Shown in pieces: positions 36,415 through 49,599 of a stretch of DNA of 64,000 nucleotides. Origin of the DNA: Conus ventricosus (taxonomy: Eukaryota > Mollusca > Gastropoda > Neogastropoda > Conidae); the NCBI GenBank assembly GCA_018398815.1, contig CM031628.1, positions 8,432,474-8,496,473 of the forward strand, read 5' to 3'. Position numbers and translations under genes: made by a program. A model generated the notes under the pieces. It had not been told where the DNA came from and made no database searches. It saw nothing but the letters and a program-made list of their open reading frames with translations. Each line of letters opens with the position of its first letter. Position 1 is the first letter of the stretch.

Positions 36415-39400
36415 TTAGATCGCAGTTGTACCGTTGTCATGATGGAAAAGTCTTATTGCCAAACAATGCTTCTTTGTTGTTGTCATGTGATATGTTTGAT
36501 TCTGCAACAACGCTGCGAGATATTCCCTTTGCTTTTTCTTAAGCATTTTCTCCTGGCTCGAAATACTGTACATTTTTGACCTTAACCCCACATACTCCTT
36601 GATCACTCTTCCAGAGAAATTCAATCCTTCATCTTTCCTAAAACCTTCTTGTTAGTAATTGCGAATGTAAAGGGAGGTCCTTTAGGGGTAATCTGATGTT
36701 CATTACCATCCGCATGTCCTTTAGATACTTCGATGTCCATGTCTTTCATAAATATCTTCAGTAGGAAATATCTATTAACAAAACTGTCTGTATCTGTGTA
36801 TAGTACTCTGGAACTCAGGAATACGAGGGCTTACAGTAGTCATAAAAGAAACTCTAACATCAAAAGCTTGATAAATTCTAAAACAGTAAACCTGAATAAA
36901 TCAGGTTTGTCCAATTTGACTTTCTTTTTTTTCATCATTATGCCAAAAGCTGATTTGATTTTACTGAAAGTCCTGATTAATTAGGATTTTGAAGTCAGCC
37001 TTAATTGCTTACGTGCTCTTTGGATGGACCAATCTGACATCTTTACGCTGTGCGGATTCTCCATTGTCTTTCCAAAAACAGGGTTGTTCATCAGCTTGAA
37101 AAAGTCTTTTTTCTGATGCATCTGTGGATTTAGTTCTGAGATCAGTGTTCTTCATGAGTATGGTTTCATGAACTGTTCTTGTATCAAAAGCAAGTATGCG
37201 ATGAACTGCTGTCAACTTAAACATGTCTTAAATAAAATTGTAGAAGCTCTGTAATGTAAGACATATTTTTTTTTGCGGCGAAGATTAGGCACAAGTTTAG
37301 GTGGTTCTCTTGGATCCATCTTAGACTTCTGCTGCTTATGGATATTCCATTATGAAGGTCATGGAGTTCCTGAGGATATTTAGTCAACTTCTAGATGAAG
37401 CCGCGCTGCTGATCAGGCGTTAAATGTTCAACCACTTTAATGCCTTTTTGAATATATATTCTTACCCTGTGTACCTTTTAAAGTTACGTAATGGAATGTG
37501 ACTTGCGCCAATAGCACAACCATACAGATTGTTTGCATCTAAATACATAAGATAGTTAGACCTTTTACTTGGTATAATCATCTAGGTATTTGTTGTTTGC
37601 TATCAGTAATGATGCGACGCCATACTAATTCCTCACGCAATCCGTTTTCAATCATCTGAATCATTTGGTAATCTGACAATACAATCACATCTTTACTCCA
37701 GTAAATCTTTAAGGAAAACGCGTCCCAGCTCATCCCGGGCGCCAGAATATAATGGCGCGGGATCCGGCTATAAGGTTTCATGCATGTCTTTCGATTAGTT
37801 TTCAAAGACGTCCGCAAACAAACATACATCAGCATCAAGTATGAATCATGGATAGTTCCATCGTTTTTACACTTAACTTTCTGCCACCGCATCTTTCGCG
37901 CATGTTGCTAATCAGAATCGCTGATGTCTTCCTCTAAGACTAGAACAGAACATTGTCAGAAGAACGGACTTTTAGGCGGAAGTGTATCTTCATCAACCTT
38001 TCCCAATGTTCATGTACTTCATAAGGGTAAACGCCCAAAACCCCCGGAGTTGAGTCAACATATTCTTCGTTATTGTGAGGGACTTTAAGGACCTAGCCAG
38101 TGCCTTAATGAGCCCATATGTGCCTGCAAGAGTCATAAAAAGACATGTTATTTAGAGTAAGCCACATGTACTTTTCTGATGAATGTGCAATGCATGCTAC
38201 CCTGAAGGCATCGTCCACTGCTTTCATTATAAGCGTAGAGAGTCGTAATCCTCGCAAGTTATGAAAAGAAGATGGGCAGCTTCCTGTCTTTGGATCAAAC
38301 TTTAGTGAAGAGTGCATTTACTGTGTGCTGCTCCTCTGAACTTTCCTCTAATGTGATCATTGGTATCTTTACTGTGGGGTTTACACTCTTTGGGGTTAGC
38401 TCTAAACCCGCATAATCCAACAGAGGAGTGGCTGAGCGCATACGTTGTTGGGCCTTCAGGCGTTCATCATGATTTCAGATAAATTCAGATTATTAGGAAC
38501 AATCATTACGCCTTGCTGCCATGCGCTGTAAAAATCTTTAGCGCCTTTGGGCCTCTATATAATTTGGCCTGATGAACGCCATTCTGCTGACCTTAACAAT
38601 ATGAAGGCAATGAACAAAATCTGATGATTACTCATTAAGACTGTTTTTCGAAGTTTTTGTGGCGGCTGGCCCTTATAAGGAAAATGGTGATCGATTGTCT
38701 GCGTAAAACAACATATGGAGAATGTTGCAGCGGTTTCAGTTCTTAAACTAACTTTAGTCCCGCGGCGGGGGGTAGTTAGTTCTGTATTACAGTCAACTGG
38801 GCCGATACAATGTTGCTTATGTTCGCTTGCGGCTTGAACAGATGGCATTCTTGTTAAACATTTTCTTGCAGAATTTTGTTATGCCCAAGTTTTGAAAGTA
38901 TGGGCCAATAATCTACTCATTGTGGTATCAATGTGTAATGCGGCAGCCCCCTCTGGTGAAAGCATCAGCAGTAAGTCAACCATGGGCTTTTGTCTGGATA
39001 CCTATTGTTGGGCTGTTCTTGGACACTTTAATCGGCCACCAAATCTGTTTTCTCATCCATGTGTAGACATTAACAGTTATGGGTTTGTTTTGTTCTTCAA
39101 ACTGATCATTTGATCTTCACTAACAGGAAGAAATCTTCCACTAAAGTTAAGATCATTGATGTAAGGGCGAATAGTTAGGACACTCTCTCTGCGTTTTTGG
39201 GGTTCGTTTATAATGCAGCCTTGCGTGAAACACCACATAAAACATTTGTTGTCTGTATTCTTTATGTTTAAAAAATGCTCTTTTTGCATACTAATGTGGT
39301 GGTAGTGGGGATGTAGACTTGCCTGCAATCGGCGCATTTAACCTTTTGCCTGTTTTAATCTGATCTCTAAGAGTCGCCTATGACCAAACCAGAGCCTCTC
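36415..39400 (-). pseudogene. Polinton protein-primed DNA polymerase B, frameshifted
   Basis: Read on the minus strand from high to low coordinates, the blocks appear in family order. KCFMWCF and YINDLNFSGRFLPVS (39240-39100), FHNLRG of the exonuclease-side region (38250-38280), and LAPGMSWDAF (about 37740) come first. Motif A YLDANNLYG (37510-37560), motif B KLMNNPVFGKTMEN (37053-37106), motif C YTDTDS (36779-36802) and the C-terminal VGLRSKMYS (about 36580) follow. All three palm motifs with catalytic Asp residues are present, but in different frames, so the gene is broken or mis-sequenced. pPolB replicates Polinton and adintovirus DNA from a protein primer. It converges on the integrase gene. 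Its 5' end lies past 39400 and is lost at 39765. A degraded copy is at 45975-49120 and beyond. Confidence 0.93.
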
Positions 39401-42400
39401 ATTTTAGCTTCTTCAGCAGCAGCGCCAAAACTGTGCAAAGCAGTTCGGCGGCCCAACCGGGTGTTAAAGTCATTAGAGGAAAGAATAGTCTGCAGTTTAG
39501 TTGAGACCCAGGACTTCTAGGTTTTCTTTCATTTATTGTTACATAGTCGATTAAACCAGCTAACATTACTTATACTGGCGGGTCTATTGTTAGTTTACCG
39601 GAACTTGAGAAATAGCTATGAGCAACACTTGCCCAGTACGCTTCCTGGATCAATATCTTCTACATCAATATCATTCAGTGCTCTTGATAATATTTTCTTG
39701 CATTGCTTCAAAAATTTCGTCTTGTCCTTCATATATCTTAGCATGTTGAGTCTATTTTCAAACTCAAAATAATAAAAAAATGTAAAAAGACGAGCTTTAA
39801 AAAACCTTAAAAGATTTTGGCAAAAAACTTAAACTATAAAGAAATGATTTCTTTTTTCCCCAAATTTACAATCACTTAAAAGGGAAAGAAGGTTCGAGGA
39901 GACCTATTCTTTTTTTTCCTAAAATACTGGTTCACTAAAAAAACGAGTGGGGTCACCAGCGCGCATGTTAAAAAGTAAAAAAAATAAACATGAAAACTTT
40001 TTTTTAAAAATTTTCCATAATTATGATGATATTAATGAGTATGCTCTTTTCAAATTCGCGGGAAGTTGATTGCATTTGGAAAAAAATGAAGGAAAAGTTT
40101 TTTTTTTTTAACAACATGGTTTATATCCAAAAAAAAAAAAAAATTGCTTTGCTTTCAGTTTTGTTTAATTTTTGGAATGGCTGCCTGTTCCCAAAAATAT
40201 GAACCGATATAAACCCCTTTTTAAAAAAAAAAACCCTAGTTGAAGACCCTAAATTAAAAGGGGCCCTTTTTTAAAGGGTTTTGACTAAAAGGGAAAACCT
40301 TTTTAAAAAAAGATTCGGGACTAACTTGTACTCCCCCACTTTTTTTGGGGCAAAAAGGGGCCCAAAAAGCCGCCTATTTTTGGTTTTTGGGACATGTAAA
40401 AAAAAATTTTAAAACGCCCCTTCAAAAAAACATACTTTTGTAGGGGTTGCCCGGGTTTTCAATACAAATTTACAAAAGTTTTCTTTGGTTTCCGTGGGAA
40501 AAAAGTAGCCAGGACCTGAAACCCCCCATAGAGTAAGCAGGGAAAAAGCAGTTGTGTTGAAGCCCCCTAAAACCGGGGGGGTTTTCCCCAGGCTATCCTT
40601 TTAATTCGTTTTTATGTTAATTACAGGGGGGGGAGAGAGAGGGGAAACCCCCTGAAAAGGGAAAGGGTTTTAATTTCCCCTCAAAACGGGACAGACGAGA
40701 AGGAGGGGAACAGGAGCAAAAGGGGGAAGACAAAACAGACAGGCAGACGAAAACACACAAAACCCCACACACACAAAACCCCACACACACACACACACAC
40801 AACACACACACATCCCCACCCCGAAAACCCCCCCCCCCCCCCCCCCCAACACCCCCCCAACAGGGGCCAAGAAGAACTCATACACGCGGGGAGCGCGCCC
40901 CTCACCCGGGCCGGCAAACGGGGGGGGCCAAAATTAAATACTGCTCCCCCTTCCCCTCCCCCTACCCCCCATCCTCACGCCGGCGGGTAAATGATTGCAT
41001 TTTTAGTTTCCATCTTTTTTCACGGGCGCCCCACTGTTTAGTAACCAAAAAACCCGGTTTCTTTCATTCTTCTACTGAACCCCGGGGAAGGGTTTAGGAC
41101 GTTTTTATTGGCTTTTGTTTTGGGGGGTTTGGTGGGGTTATTCAAAATTTTGGTGAGCCGGTTTTTACTGAGGAACAAAATTTGTCCCTTTTCAAGATCC
41201 AAGTTTTTTCTTTAATTTGCATTTTTAGAGTTTTTGTTAAAAAAAAAATTCAGGAAAGCTTTGTTCGTTACCGCCAAAAAACCGAAAAGAAGAAATTGTT
41301 TTTCTAGGGGGTTTGGGGGGAAAAAAAAAAAAAGTGAAACCGACTGTTTGGGGGAAATGAAGGGACTATTTTTAAGGTTTGTTGGTTCTAAGGAAATGAA
41401 AAATAAATTTTTCCGAACAGATGAGGCCTTTTTTAAAAAGGGGGTTTTAAATGTTGATGAGATGACTTTTTTTTTTTAAAAAGCGGCCCCCTATGTTGAT
41501 AAAACAAAAAAAATGCAAAACATTCATCAACGGGGTTTTGATTTTTTGGGGCTTGGTTGAGCCCAGTTTAAAAGGCCTTTTTTTAAAAGAGCAAAAAAGA
41601 ATCAAACATGGGTTTTTTTTTCTTGAGGGCAGGGGGGCATGCCATGTTTTGTTTTATATCCCAGAAAACTTATTCAAAATTGCTAGGAATCAGTTTTTTA
41701 AATAAATTGTGTGAAAACCCCAAAAACCTTTTATTAGATTTATGAAAACTGGATAAGATTTTCGTTTTGTTCTGGCAAAAAAAGTTAGGGTTAGGAAGAC
41801 ATTAGTACTTTCTACCAGTATGGAAGGGAGTAGTTTTGTGGCCCACTTTTTTCAAAATAAAATGTTTTTTAAATATCAATGGGGGGATGTATTTTCTACG
41901 GGCCCTTTTTTTTTTTGAGGCCTAAAAGCTTGGTACGGAAATCCCCTGTTTGAAACTTTGCCAGCCAGCTCCCAGGCCCGGGTTTCGAGAACAAAAAGAG
42001 GGGCCCAAAAAGCAAACTAGGCCAAAAAAACCCCATGTTTTAGACCTTTTGTGCCAATGACTTTTTGCCCTGAAAAAGCCCCGGTGGCAAATTTGGAAAG
42101 GCCCCCTTATGTGATCGTTTTGATTGCAAAGGCGGCGCACCTGCAAGCCAGGGGCCCAAACTAGGCCAAACGACCCATTGATTATTTGGGGGTTGATTGT
42201 TTTTTGGGACGCACGGCCCACAGCCTGTTTTTTAACAAAGCAAAAAAAAGGGGCCCCTGGAAGTTCTACTTTTTGTTTGTTGTGTTTTTTGGGCCCTACC
42301 CACGCACGCCTTTCCCCCCCCCCCACCCCGGGGAACTGTCTTTTGGTGTGTTTTTTGTTTGTTTTTTTTGTTTTGCCCCTTGCCCATCGCTTGCACCCCC

Positions 42401-45400
42401 CCCCCCCCTCCCCAAAAACCCCCACCCACGGATGCACACATAAATTTTCCTTCAAGTTTTTAACAAGTTATTCTAAAGGGTTTTATTTTAATTTTTACTT
42501 ACTAAGTTGCCTTAAGTCATTCTCAATTTAACCCCCAAGTTTTTATAAGTTCTTAAAAATTTCTTGATCAAGTTTTAAGTAATTTCCCTTTTTAAATTTT
42601 TTGGATGGGGGCTTGATTAATTCATCCTTTAAAGGTAAACCCAAGTTCTTATTAAGTTTTTTAAATTACAAAAAAAATAAAAGCTTGTTTTTTTTAAAAA
42701 TTAGTAGATGCCTAATTTATTTCCCCAAAAACCGCCTAAAAAAAACGAAGTCATCTTTTGAGGTTTTTGTCTTGCTCGCGTTTTTTTGCATAGATCGTAA
42801 GGAAGGGTCTTACCCCAAAGAAACCACTTGGGTTTTACAATTTGGTTAGGGAAAAATGTTTTTTTATAAAATCTAGGGTTTTTTTATTTTTTGACTTTAT
42901 CATTTTAAAAATTACCCCTTATGATTTTTTTTTTTTATTAAAATTTTAAAATATTTTTCCCTTAAAATTTTGGGATCAAAAGGGAGGGTTTGTTTTTGGG
43001 GGTTTTTTGGGGTTTGGCAGTTGTCTTTTTTTTCTGTTTTTAAAGGGTTTTTTCGGGTTTTGGTTTTAAACTTTTTTTCTTTCTGTTCCCCTTTGGGTAT
43101 ATATTTTATACCCCATAAATCTCCCCCCCCAAAGCACCCAAGGGCCCCAAAAAATGGCAACCCTTTTTTTTAAGTTAAATTTTTCCATGAAGACTTTGGG
43201 GCCTTAAATTTCACAGGGTTTTTTTTTATAGTGGCTTTGAATAAATTTTTTTTTGGCCCCGTGGGCCTGGGTTTGGGGGTTTTTTTCCCCCCCAAAATCC
43301 TGTAACTTTAAAACTTTTTTTTGTTGTTCCCTTGCAAATTTTTTTTCCTGTTTCAACACCCCAAAGGTTTTTAATGGTCTCCGCTTTGGGTTCGTGTTTT
43401 TAAATGTTTTTTTTTTGGTTTGGGTTTTCTTTCCCCACCGGGTTTCAGTGTTTTCTGATTCTCCCGTTTTTCCCAAAAAATTTTCTTTTTGGGAAAGGGG
43501 TAAAAAAATTTATTTGTTTTTAAAAGTTTTAAACCCCATGTTTAAATGGCGTTAACAATTTTTCCAAAATCTTTTTGTAAAAAATCACACCCTAGAAAAA
43601 CTTAAGGGACTTTTTTTAAAACTGGATCTTGCTTTTAAATTTAAACTTAAAAAATTTTTTGTTCGAATAAATGGGAGCAAATTACTGACTTTTTTTTAGT
43701 TTTAAAAAACTAAAAAACCCTTTTTTTTCCCCCACATTTTTCCCATTTAGACCCCAAGCTGCGTTTATACCGGGAAATTATTTTTTTTTAAATTGTTTTT
43801 GCGGGTCTTTGGGTTAAATTTTTAAAATTGTAAATTTAAATTTTCCCGAGGAACTGTTTTTTTTTTTTCCCACATGCTGCCAAAGAAAAACCTCCCCTTT
43901 TTGGGGGCCATAAAGCTTGGTTTTTCAATTTGGGTTTCTTTTCATAATTTCCCGGAAGGTTTAGGTGCCTTGTAGCTGTAGTAGTTCATCGCTTTTCATT
44001 TTTTTTTTTATTTTTTTTATAATTATTTTTTTTTTTAAAAATTTTAAAAGCCCCGAAAAAAAAAAAAAAACCAAATTGTAACCTTGTATCCCAAATTTCT
44101 GCGGTTTTGGAGGTTTAAAGTTTTGGTATTCAATGTTGGGTTTTAAAAAGAATTTTTAAAAAATTAAAACCCAGCAAAATTTGGAAAATTTGGACTTGAG
44201 GATTCAGCAAAGCTGTTTGTTTATTTTTTGCGCTTCATTTGCTACAAAAGATTTTCTAGTTAAGAAAGGAAAATTTTTTCCAGAGATTATAAATATTTTA
44301 AAAAAAAATAAATTTATAAAAAAGGGGCTTCACCGAAATAATGATAGGCGGGGGGGTGTGGAAAATTTTGCGTTTTGTTTTTTGGGGAAATTTTAAATTT
44401 CGGTTTTTTAGTAAACTGCGGGAGGAAGGGGAAAAGGGGAGAAAATGACAAAAACAAAGCAAAGGGAAAGCAAATTTAGCAGTGACAAAAACCCTAGGGA
44501 AAAGCGAGACTTGAGCAGTTGTTTTTAAATTAAGGGGACACCCCGGAAAGACGGGGCATGCCCCCCTTTACATTTTTTAAAAGATGTTGAACCAAAGCAA
44601 TAAAAAAAATTTATCTAGTAAAAGGAAAACCGGCCCCAGACTTTCCCCCCCCCCCAAATTCAGTGACTTTTTCAACCATCAAAAAAAAACAAAAGAGGGC
44701 CAAAAAAAATTTCCCCTTTTATTGTCGGGGGTTTTGATGTGGGTGTTTTTTGTTGCACATAATATTGGGCGGGAATAAAAAAGGAAAAATTATTATTCCC
44801 CCCAAAGGTATTAAAAAGGGGAAAATTAAAAAACAGCAATAAAAAGCAAAAACCAAGGGGCCCGGGAAAAGGGGTAAGTGTGAAAAACAGCAAAGGAATG
44901 GTTATTTAAACGCGTTTTGGCCCAAATTTTTTTTCCTGCCACCTGGGGACGATACAAAAGGACCACCTTTCCCCAATTCAACTCCCAAAGCCCCAAAATA
45001 AAATGGGATTTTTTTATATTTTCCCCCTTGGTTTTGGATTGGGCCCCGGAAAAAAAAGTTTAAAATTTATAAGAAAATTTCAATTTCATTTTTTTTTGGC
45101 TGGTTTTTCAAGATAAAATTTGGGGGGGAACCCTTTTAAAAAAAAGATTGTTCTGCGGGTTTGTGTTGCTATCAAATGATTCCCAAACCGAGGCCCAAAA
45201 TAACTTACCCCTCGCTTTGTTTTAAGGGCCCGTTAAAGGGAAAAAAGTTTAAAAAGGGTCAAGTAAAATCAATTATTTTTTTTAAAACACAGAGTTATTT
45301 TTTAGAGAGGATTTTCCGGGGAGTTCCAGATCACAGGCTTTTTGAAAATTTTAAAACAAAAAAGGGGTTTTAGCCGAAAGTTTTTCCTACCGTATACAGA

Positions 45401-48400
45401 GAGTAAATTTGGAAAATTCTGAAACACGGAAGGGTTAGAAGTTTTGGCCCCCCGTTTTGCGGGGCAATGAAAAATTGAAAAAATTTTAAAAGGATTTAAA
45501 AACCAGTAAAAGCAATCAAAAAAAAAAACAATAGTTTTTTGCGGGAAAACCTCCAGTAAAAACCAGAAAAAAAATTAATTTACCTTTTGGGGTTTAAAAG
45601 TAAGGTCCCTGTTTTTTTCCCGGGGGAAGGGGGAAAGAAGGGGGGGGGACACTCGCTTTCAGGGCAACAGATCCTTTTTGGGAAAAGGTTGTTGATCCAT
45701 TAAAATTAAAAAAATTTTTTGTAAAGTTGATCCCCCCAAGTGTATTATTTACGAAAATGACACAACAAAAAAACCCAAGCCCCTCAAAGATTTTTTTGTG
45801 AAAGAAAAAACTGCAGATTTTTCCCCCGGGCACATTTCCCGTTTTAAATTAAATTTGGTTCTCCAGTGCCCAATTCCCTATAAAAAACTTGGATTAACAA
45901 CCCCGGTTTTTGTGTTTTTTTTCTTTTTAAATTGACTTCTTTGTTACAACTGTTTTTGTGGTTTCTTTGTAGTTAGATGCAGTTTTTTCCCGGTTGTCTT
46001 TGATGAAAAGTCTTTTTTGCCAAAACAAGGCTTTTTTTTGTTTGCCCTTGTGATTTTTTGCCCTGCAACAACGCTGCGGATTTTCCCCTTTGTTTTCTTA
46101 ATGTTTTTTCCCCCTGGCTCAAAATTCGTACATTTTTGACCTTAACCCCACTTACTCCTTGATCACCTTTCCGAGAAACCCCCTTTAAATTCCCCCCTTT
46201 AAAACCTTCTTGTTAGTAATTGAATGTAAAGGCGAGGTCTTTTTTGGGGGTAACCCTGATTGTTTTCATTCCCGCATGTCCTTTAGCTATTTTCGTTTTT
46301 TCCATGTCTTTTAAATTTTTCTTCTTTTTGGGAATTTATCTAAACCAAAACTGTCTGTATCTGTGTAAATTTACTCGGGGACTCAGGTTCGAGGGGCTTA
46401 AAAAGTAGTCTTAAAGAAACTTAACAAAAAAAAAGCTTTGATAATTTCTAAAACAGAAAAACCCAAATTTAAAAAAAAAAGGGTTTGCCCAAATTTTGAC
46501 TTTTTTTTTTTTTCCCTTTTTTTCTTATGCCAAAAAACCCTGATCAGAAATTTTTTTGAAGCCTGAAAATTTTGGGTTTTTTAAGTCAGCTTTTTGGGTT
46601 TCGTTTCTTTGGGGGGACCAATCGGGACATTTTTAAGTTGTGCGGTTTTTCTCCATATTTTTTTAAAATCAGTGTTTTTTATCAGTTTTTAAAAAATTTC
46701 TTTTTTGAAGCTTTCGGTGGTTTGTTTTTTTTTAAATTCTTGTTCTTCATGATGAAAGGTTTTCAAAAAATGTTTTGATCAAAAAGAAATTTTATGCGAG
46801 GAACTGCGGGTAAACCTTCAAAAATGTTTTAAAAATTTAAATTTGTAAAAGTTTTTTAATGCCCCAGACAAAATTTTTTTTGCCCCCGGAAAAAATTAGG
46901 CACAAGTTTAGGTGGTTCTTTTGGGACACTTTAAAGATTTTCTGCTGAAAAGGTAGTCATTATGCGGGGTAAGGGAAAATTTTTCCTGGGTTTTCTAAGT
47001 AAACTTTAGTTTTAAAGCCGCGCTCCTTTTAATCAGGGGGGTTTTAAAAAACCGGTTTCAACCAATTTTAGTGCCTTTTTGAATATTATTCGTACCTGTG
47101 TACTTTAAAAAAAGTTACGTTTTGGAAGTGATTGCCCCAAATTAGCCCAACCTTTCGGATTTTTTGGGCATCAAAATTTACAAAAGATATTTTGGCCCTT
47201 TTTTATTTTGGATTAATCACTAGGGTATTTTTTTTGTTTGCTTTCCCAGAAATGATCCCGACGCCATACTAAATTCCTCCACGCAATCCGTTTTAAAATT
47301 CTTTGAATCTTTGGTTTAAATCTGACAATAAATCAATCTTTACTCCTTTTTAAATTTTAAAGAAAGCGTCCCAGCTCACCCCGGGGCCAAAATTTAATGC
47401 GCGGGATCCGGGGGCTAAATTTGTTTCTTGAAAAGGTCTTTCAAATTTTTCCCAATGACTTTCCCCCAAAACAAACTTTTACTTTCCACCCCAAAAAGTA
47501 TAAATTTCATGTTGGGTCCCCTTTTCTTTTTTACCCCTTTTAACTTCTGCCACGCATTTTGGCTTTTGGGTTTAATCAAAAAATCGTGATGTCCTTTCCT
47601 TAAGACTAGAAAAAAAGCCCCTTTAGGCGGAAGGGGATCTTCATAAAAACCTTTCCCCAAAGGTTTTGTATCTTAAGGGTTTAAAGGGGCACTTTTTTTT
47701 CCCCTTTTAAAAGTTTGGGGTAAAAAATTTTCTTCCGTTATTGGGCGGGGATTTTAAAAGGGGACATACCCGGTGCCTCTAAGGGCCCATAATGGGCTGC
47801 ATAAAATCAAAAAAAAAGACTTTTTATTTGGGTTTAAAAGCCCATGTACTTTTTTTGTGACTGGGGCAATGCATGCTACCCTGAAGGCATCGTCCACTCC
47901 CTTTCATTATAAGGTGGGGGTTTCGAAACCCTTCCGAAATTTAAGGAAAGAAGATGGGAAAGCTTTCCTTGTCTTTGGATCAAACTTTAGTTAAAGATTT
48001 TTTTTCTGTGTGCTGCCCCCTATAAACCCTTTCCCCCAAAATTTGTGTTCTTTGGTCTCTTATGGGGGGGGTTTTTCCCTCTTGGGCGTTTGCTCCTTAA
48101 ACCCCCAAAAATTCCAAACCTTTAGGGGCTGGGCATACTGTTTTTTGGGGCTTGGGCGTCATCATGTTTTCAGATAATTCGATTTTTTTAAAAAAAACAA
48201 CCCATTCGCACTTGCTGCTTTGGCCCTGAAAAAATTTCTTTTTGCCGCTTTTGGGGCCCCTTTTTTTAAAATTTTTTTTGGGGCCCCCGGGAATGAACCC
48301 CATCTGCCCTTAACTTTAATGAAGGAAAAATTTTAAACCCAAATCTGTTGATTACTCTTTAAAGACGGGTTTTTTGGGAAGTTTTTGTGGCGGGGGCCCC

Positions 48401-49599
48401 TTCAAAAGGGAAAACAATGAGTGATTGGGGAAGGGCTGTTTTTAAAAAACTAGGGAAAAGAATGTTGCACCCCGTTTCCGTTTTAAAAAACAAAACTTTG
48501 ATCCGGGGGGGGGGGCGTAGTTAGTTCTTTTTATTACGTCAACGGGGCCCGTACAATGTTTTTATGTTCGCTTGCGGCTTAAAACAGAGGGAATTTTTTT
48601 GGTTAAACTTTTTTCTGCAGAATTCTTGTTTATGCCCAATTTTTGAAAGTAGGGGGCCAATAATCTACTCATTGTGCGTTTCAATGTGTTTTTGGGGAAA
48701 GCCCCCTTCGGGTTTAAAAAAGCATCAGCTTTTAAGTCAACATGGTTTTTTGTTGGTTTCCCTATTTTTTTGGGGCTGTTTTTTTTGGACACTTTAATCG
48801 GAAAAAAAAAGTTTCCTCACCCCAATGTTAAAAATTTTAACGTTATGGGTTTTTTTTTTGGGTTCTTCAAACGGGTTTCAATTTGATCAAAAACAAAACA
48901 GGAAAAAATTTTCCACAAAATTTTAAGGGTCATTGATTTTAAAGGGGTTTGTTAGACACTTCTCTGCTTTTTTTGGCGGGCTTTTAATGCACCCTTTGGG
49001 GAAACAAAACCAATTTAAAAACTTTTGGGGTTGTTGTTTTTCTTTTTTTTTAAAAAAACGGCTCTTTTTGAAAACTAATGTGGAGGTAGTGGAATGTGAG
49101 ACTTCCCTCAATCGGCGTTACTTACCTTTTTTTTAATCGGGTTCTTTTAGATTCCCCCTCTGCCCAACCAGAGCCCCCTCATTTTGGGCTTTTTCCCCGG
49201 AAAGAGGCCCCCAAATTTGGGAAAGAAAGTTCGTTTTTCCCCCCAAAAGGGGGGGTTTTTTAGTCATTAAAAAAAGGGAAAAAAATATAGTCTGCTTTTT
49301 TAGGAGACCCAAAACTTTTTGGTTTTCTTCTTTTAAATTGTTACTTTAGCCCGTTTAAAAAAACAGCTAAAATTATTTTTAAACGGGGCGGGTCTTTTGT
49401 TTGGGTTTCCCCGGAAACTTGAGAAAATTAGCATGGCAACATTTCCCCGAAAGTTTCCCTGGTTCAATAACTTCAAATCAATATCATTCAGTCCCTCTTG
49501 TAAATTTTCTTGAATTGCTTAAAAAAAATTCGTTTCCTTTTTTTTTTTTTTTTAATATCTTAGCCTTGTTAAAGTCTCTTTTCTAACTCAAAATATTTT

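Larger units (their letters stand above)
31145..39765. mobile_element. Maverick/Polinton element, left part, decayed
   Basis: Polintons are 15-20 kb self-synthesising DNA transposons related to adintoviruses, with long terminal inverted repeats, a retroviral-type integrase and a protein-primed DNA polymerase B. Here the left terminal repeat begins at about 31145. The interior carries an integrase (35331-36300, plus) and pPolB (36415-39400, minus) with family motifs, both with several frameshifts. Other ORFs are unrecognised. The copy stops abruptly at 39765 inside or just beyond the polymerase gene, where the assembly jumps back to the flanking LINE. The right part is seen only in the low-quality duplicate. 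Decay may be real, caused by sequence errors, or both. Confidence 0.92.
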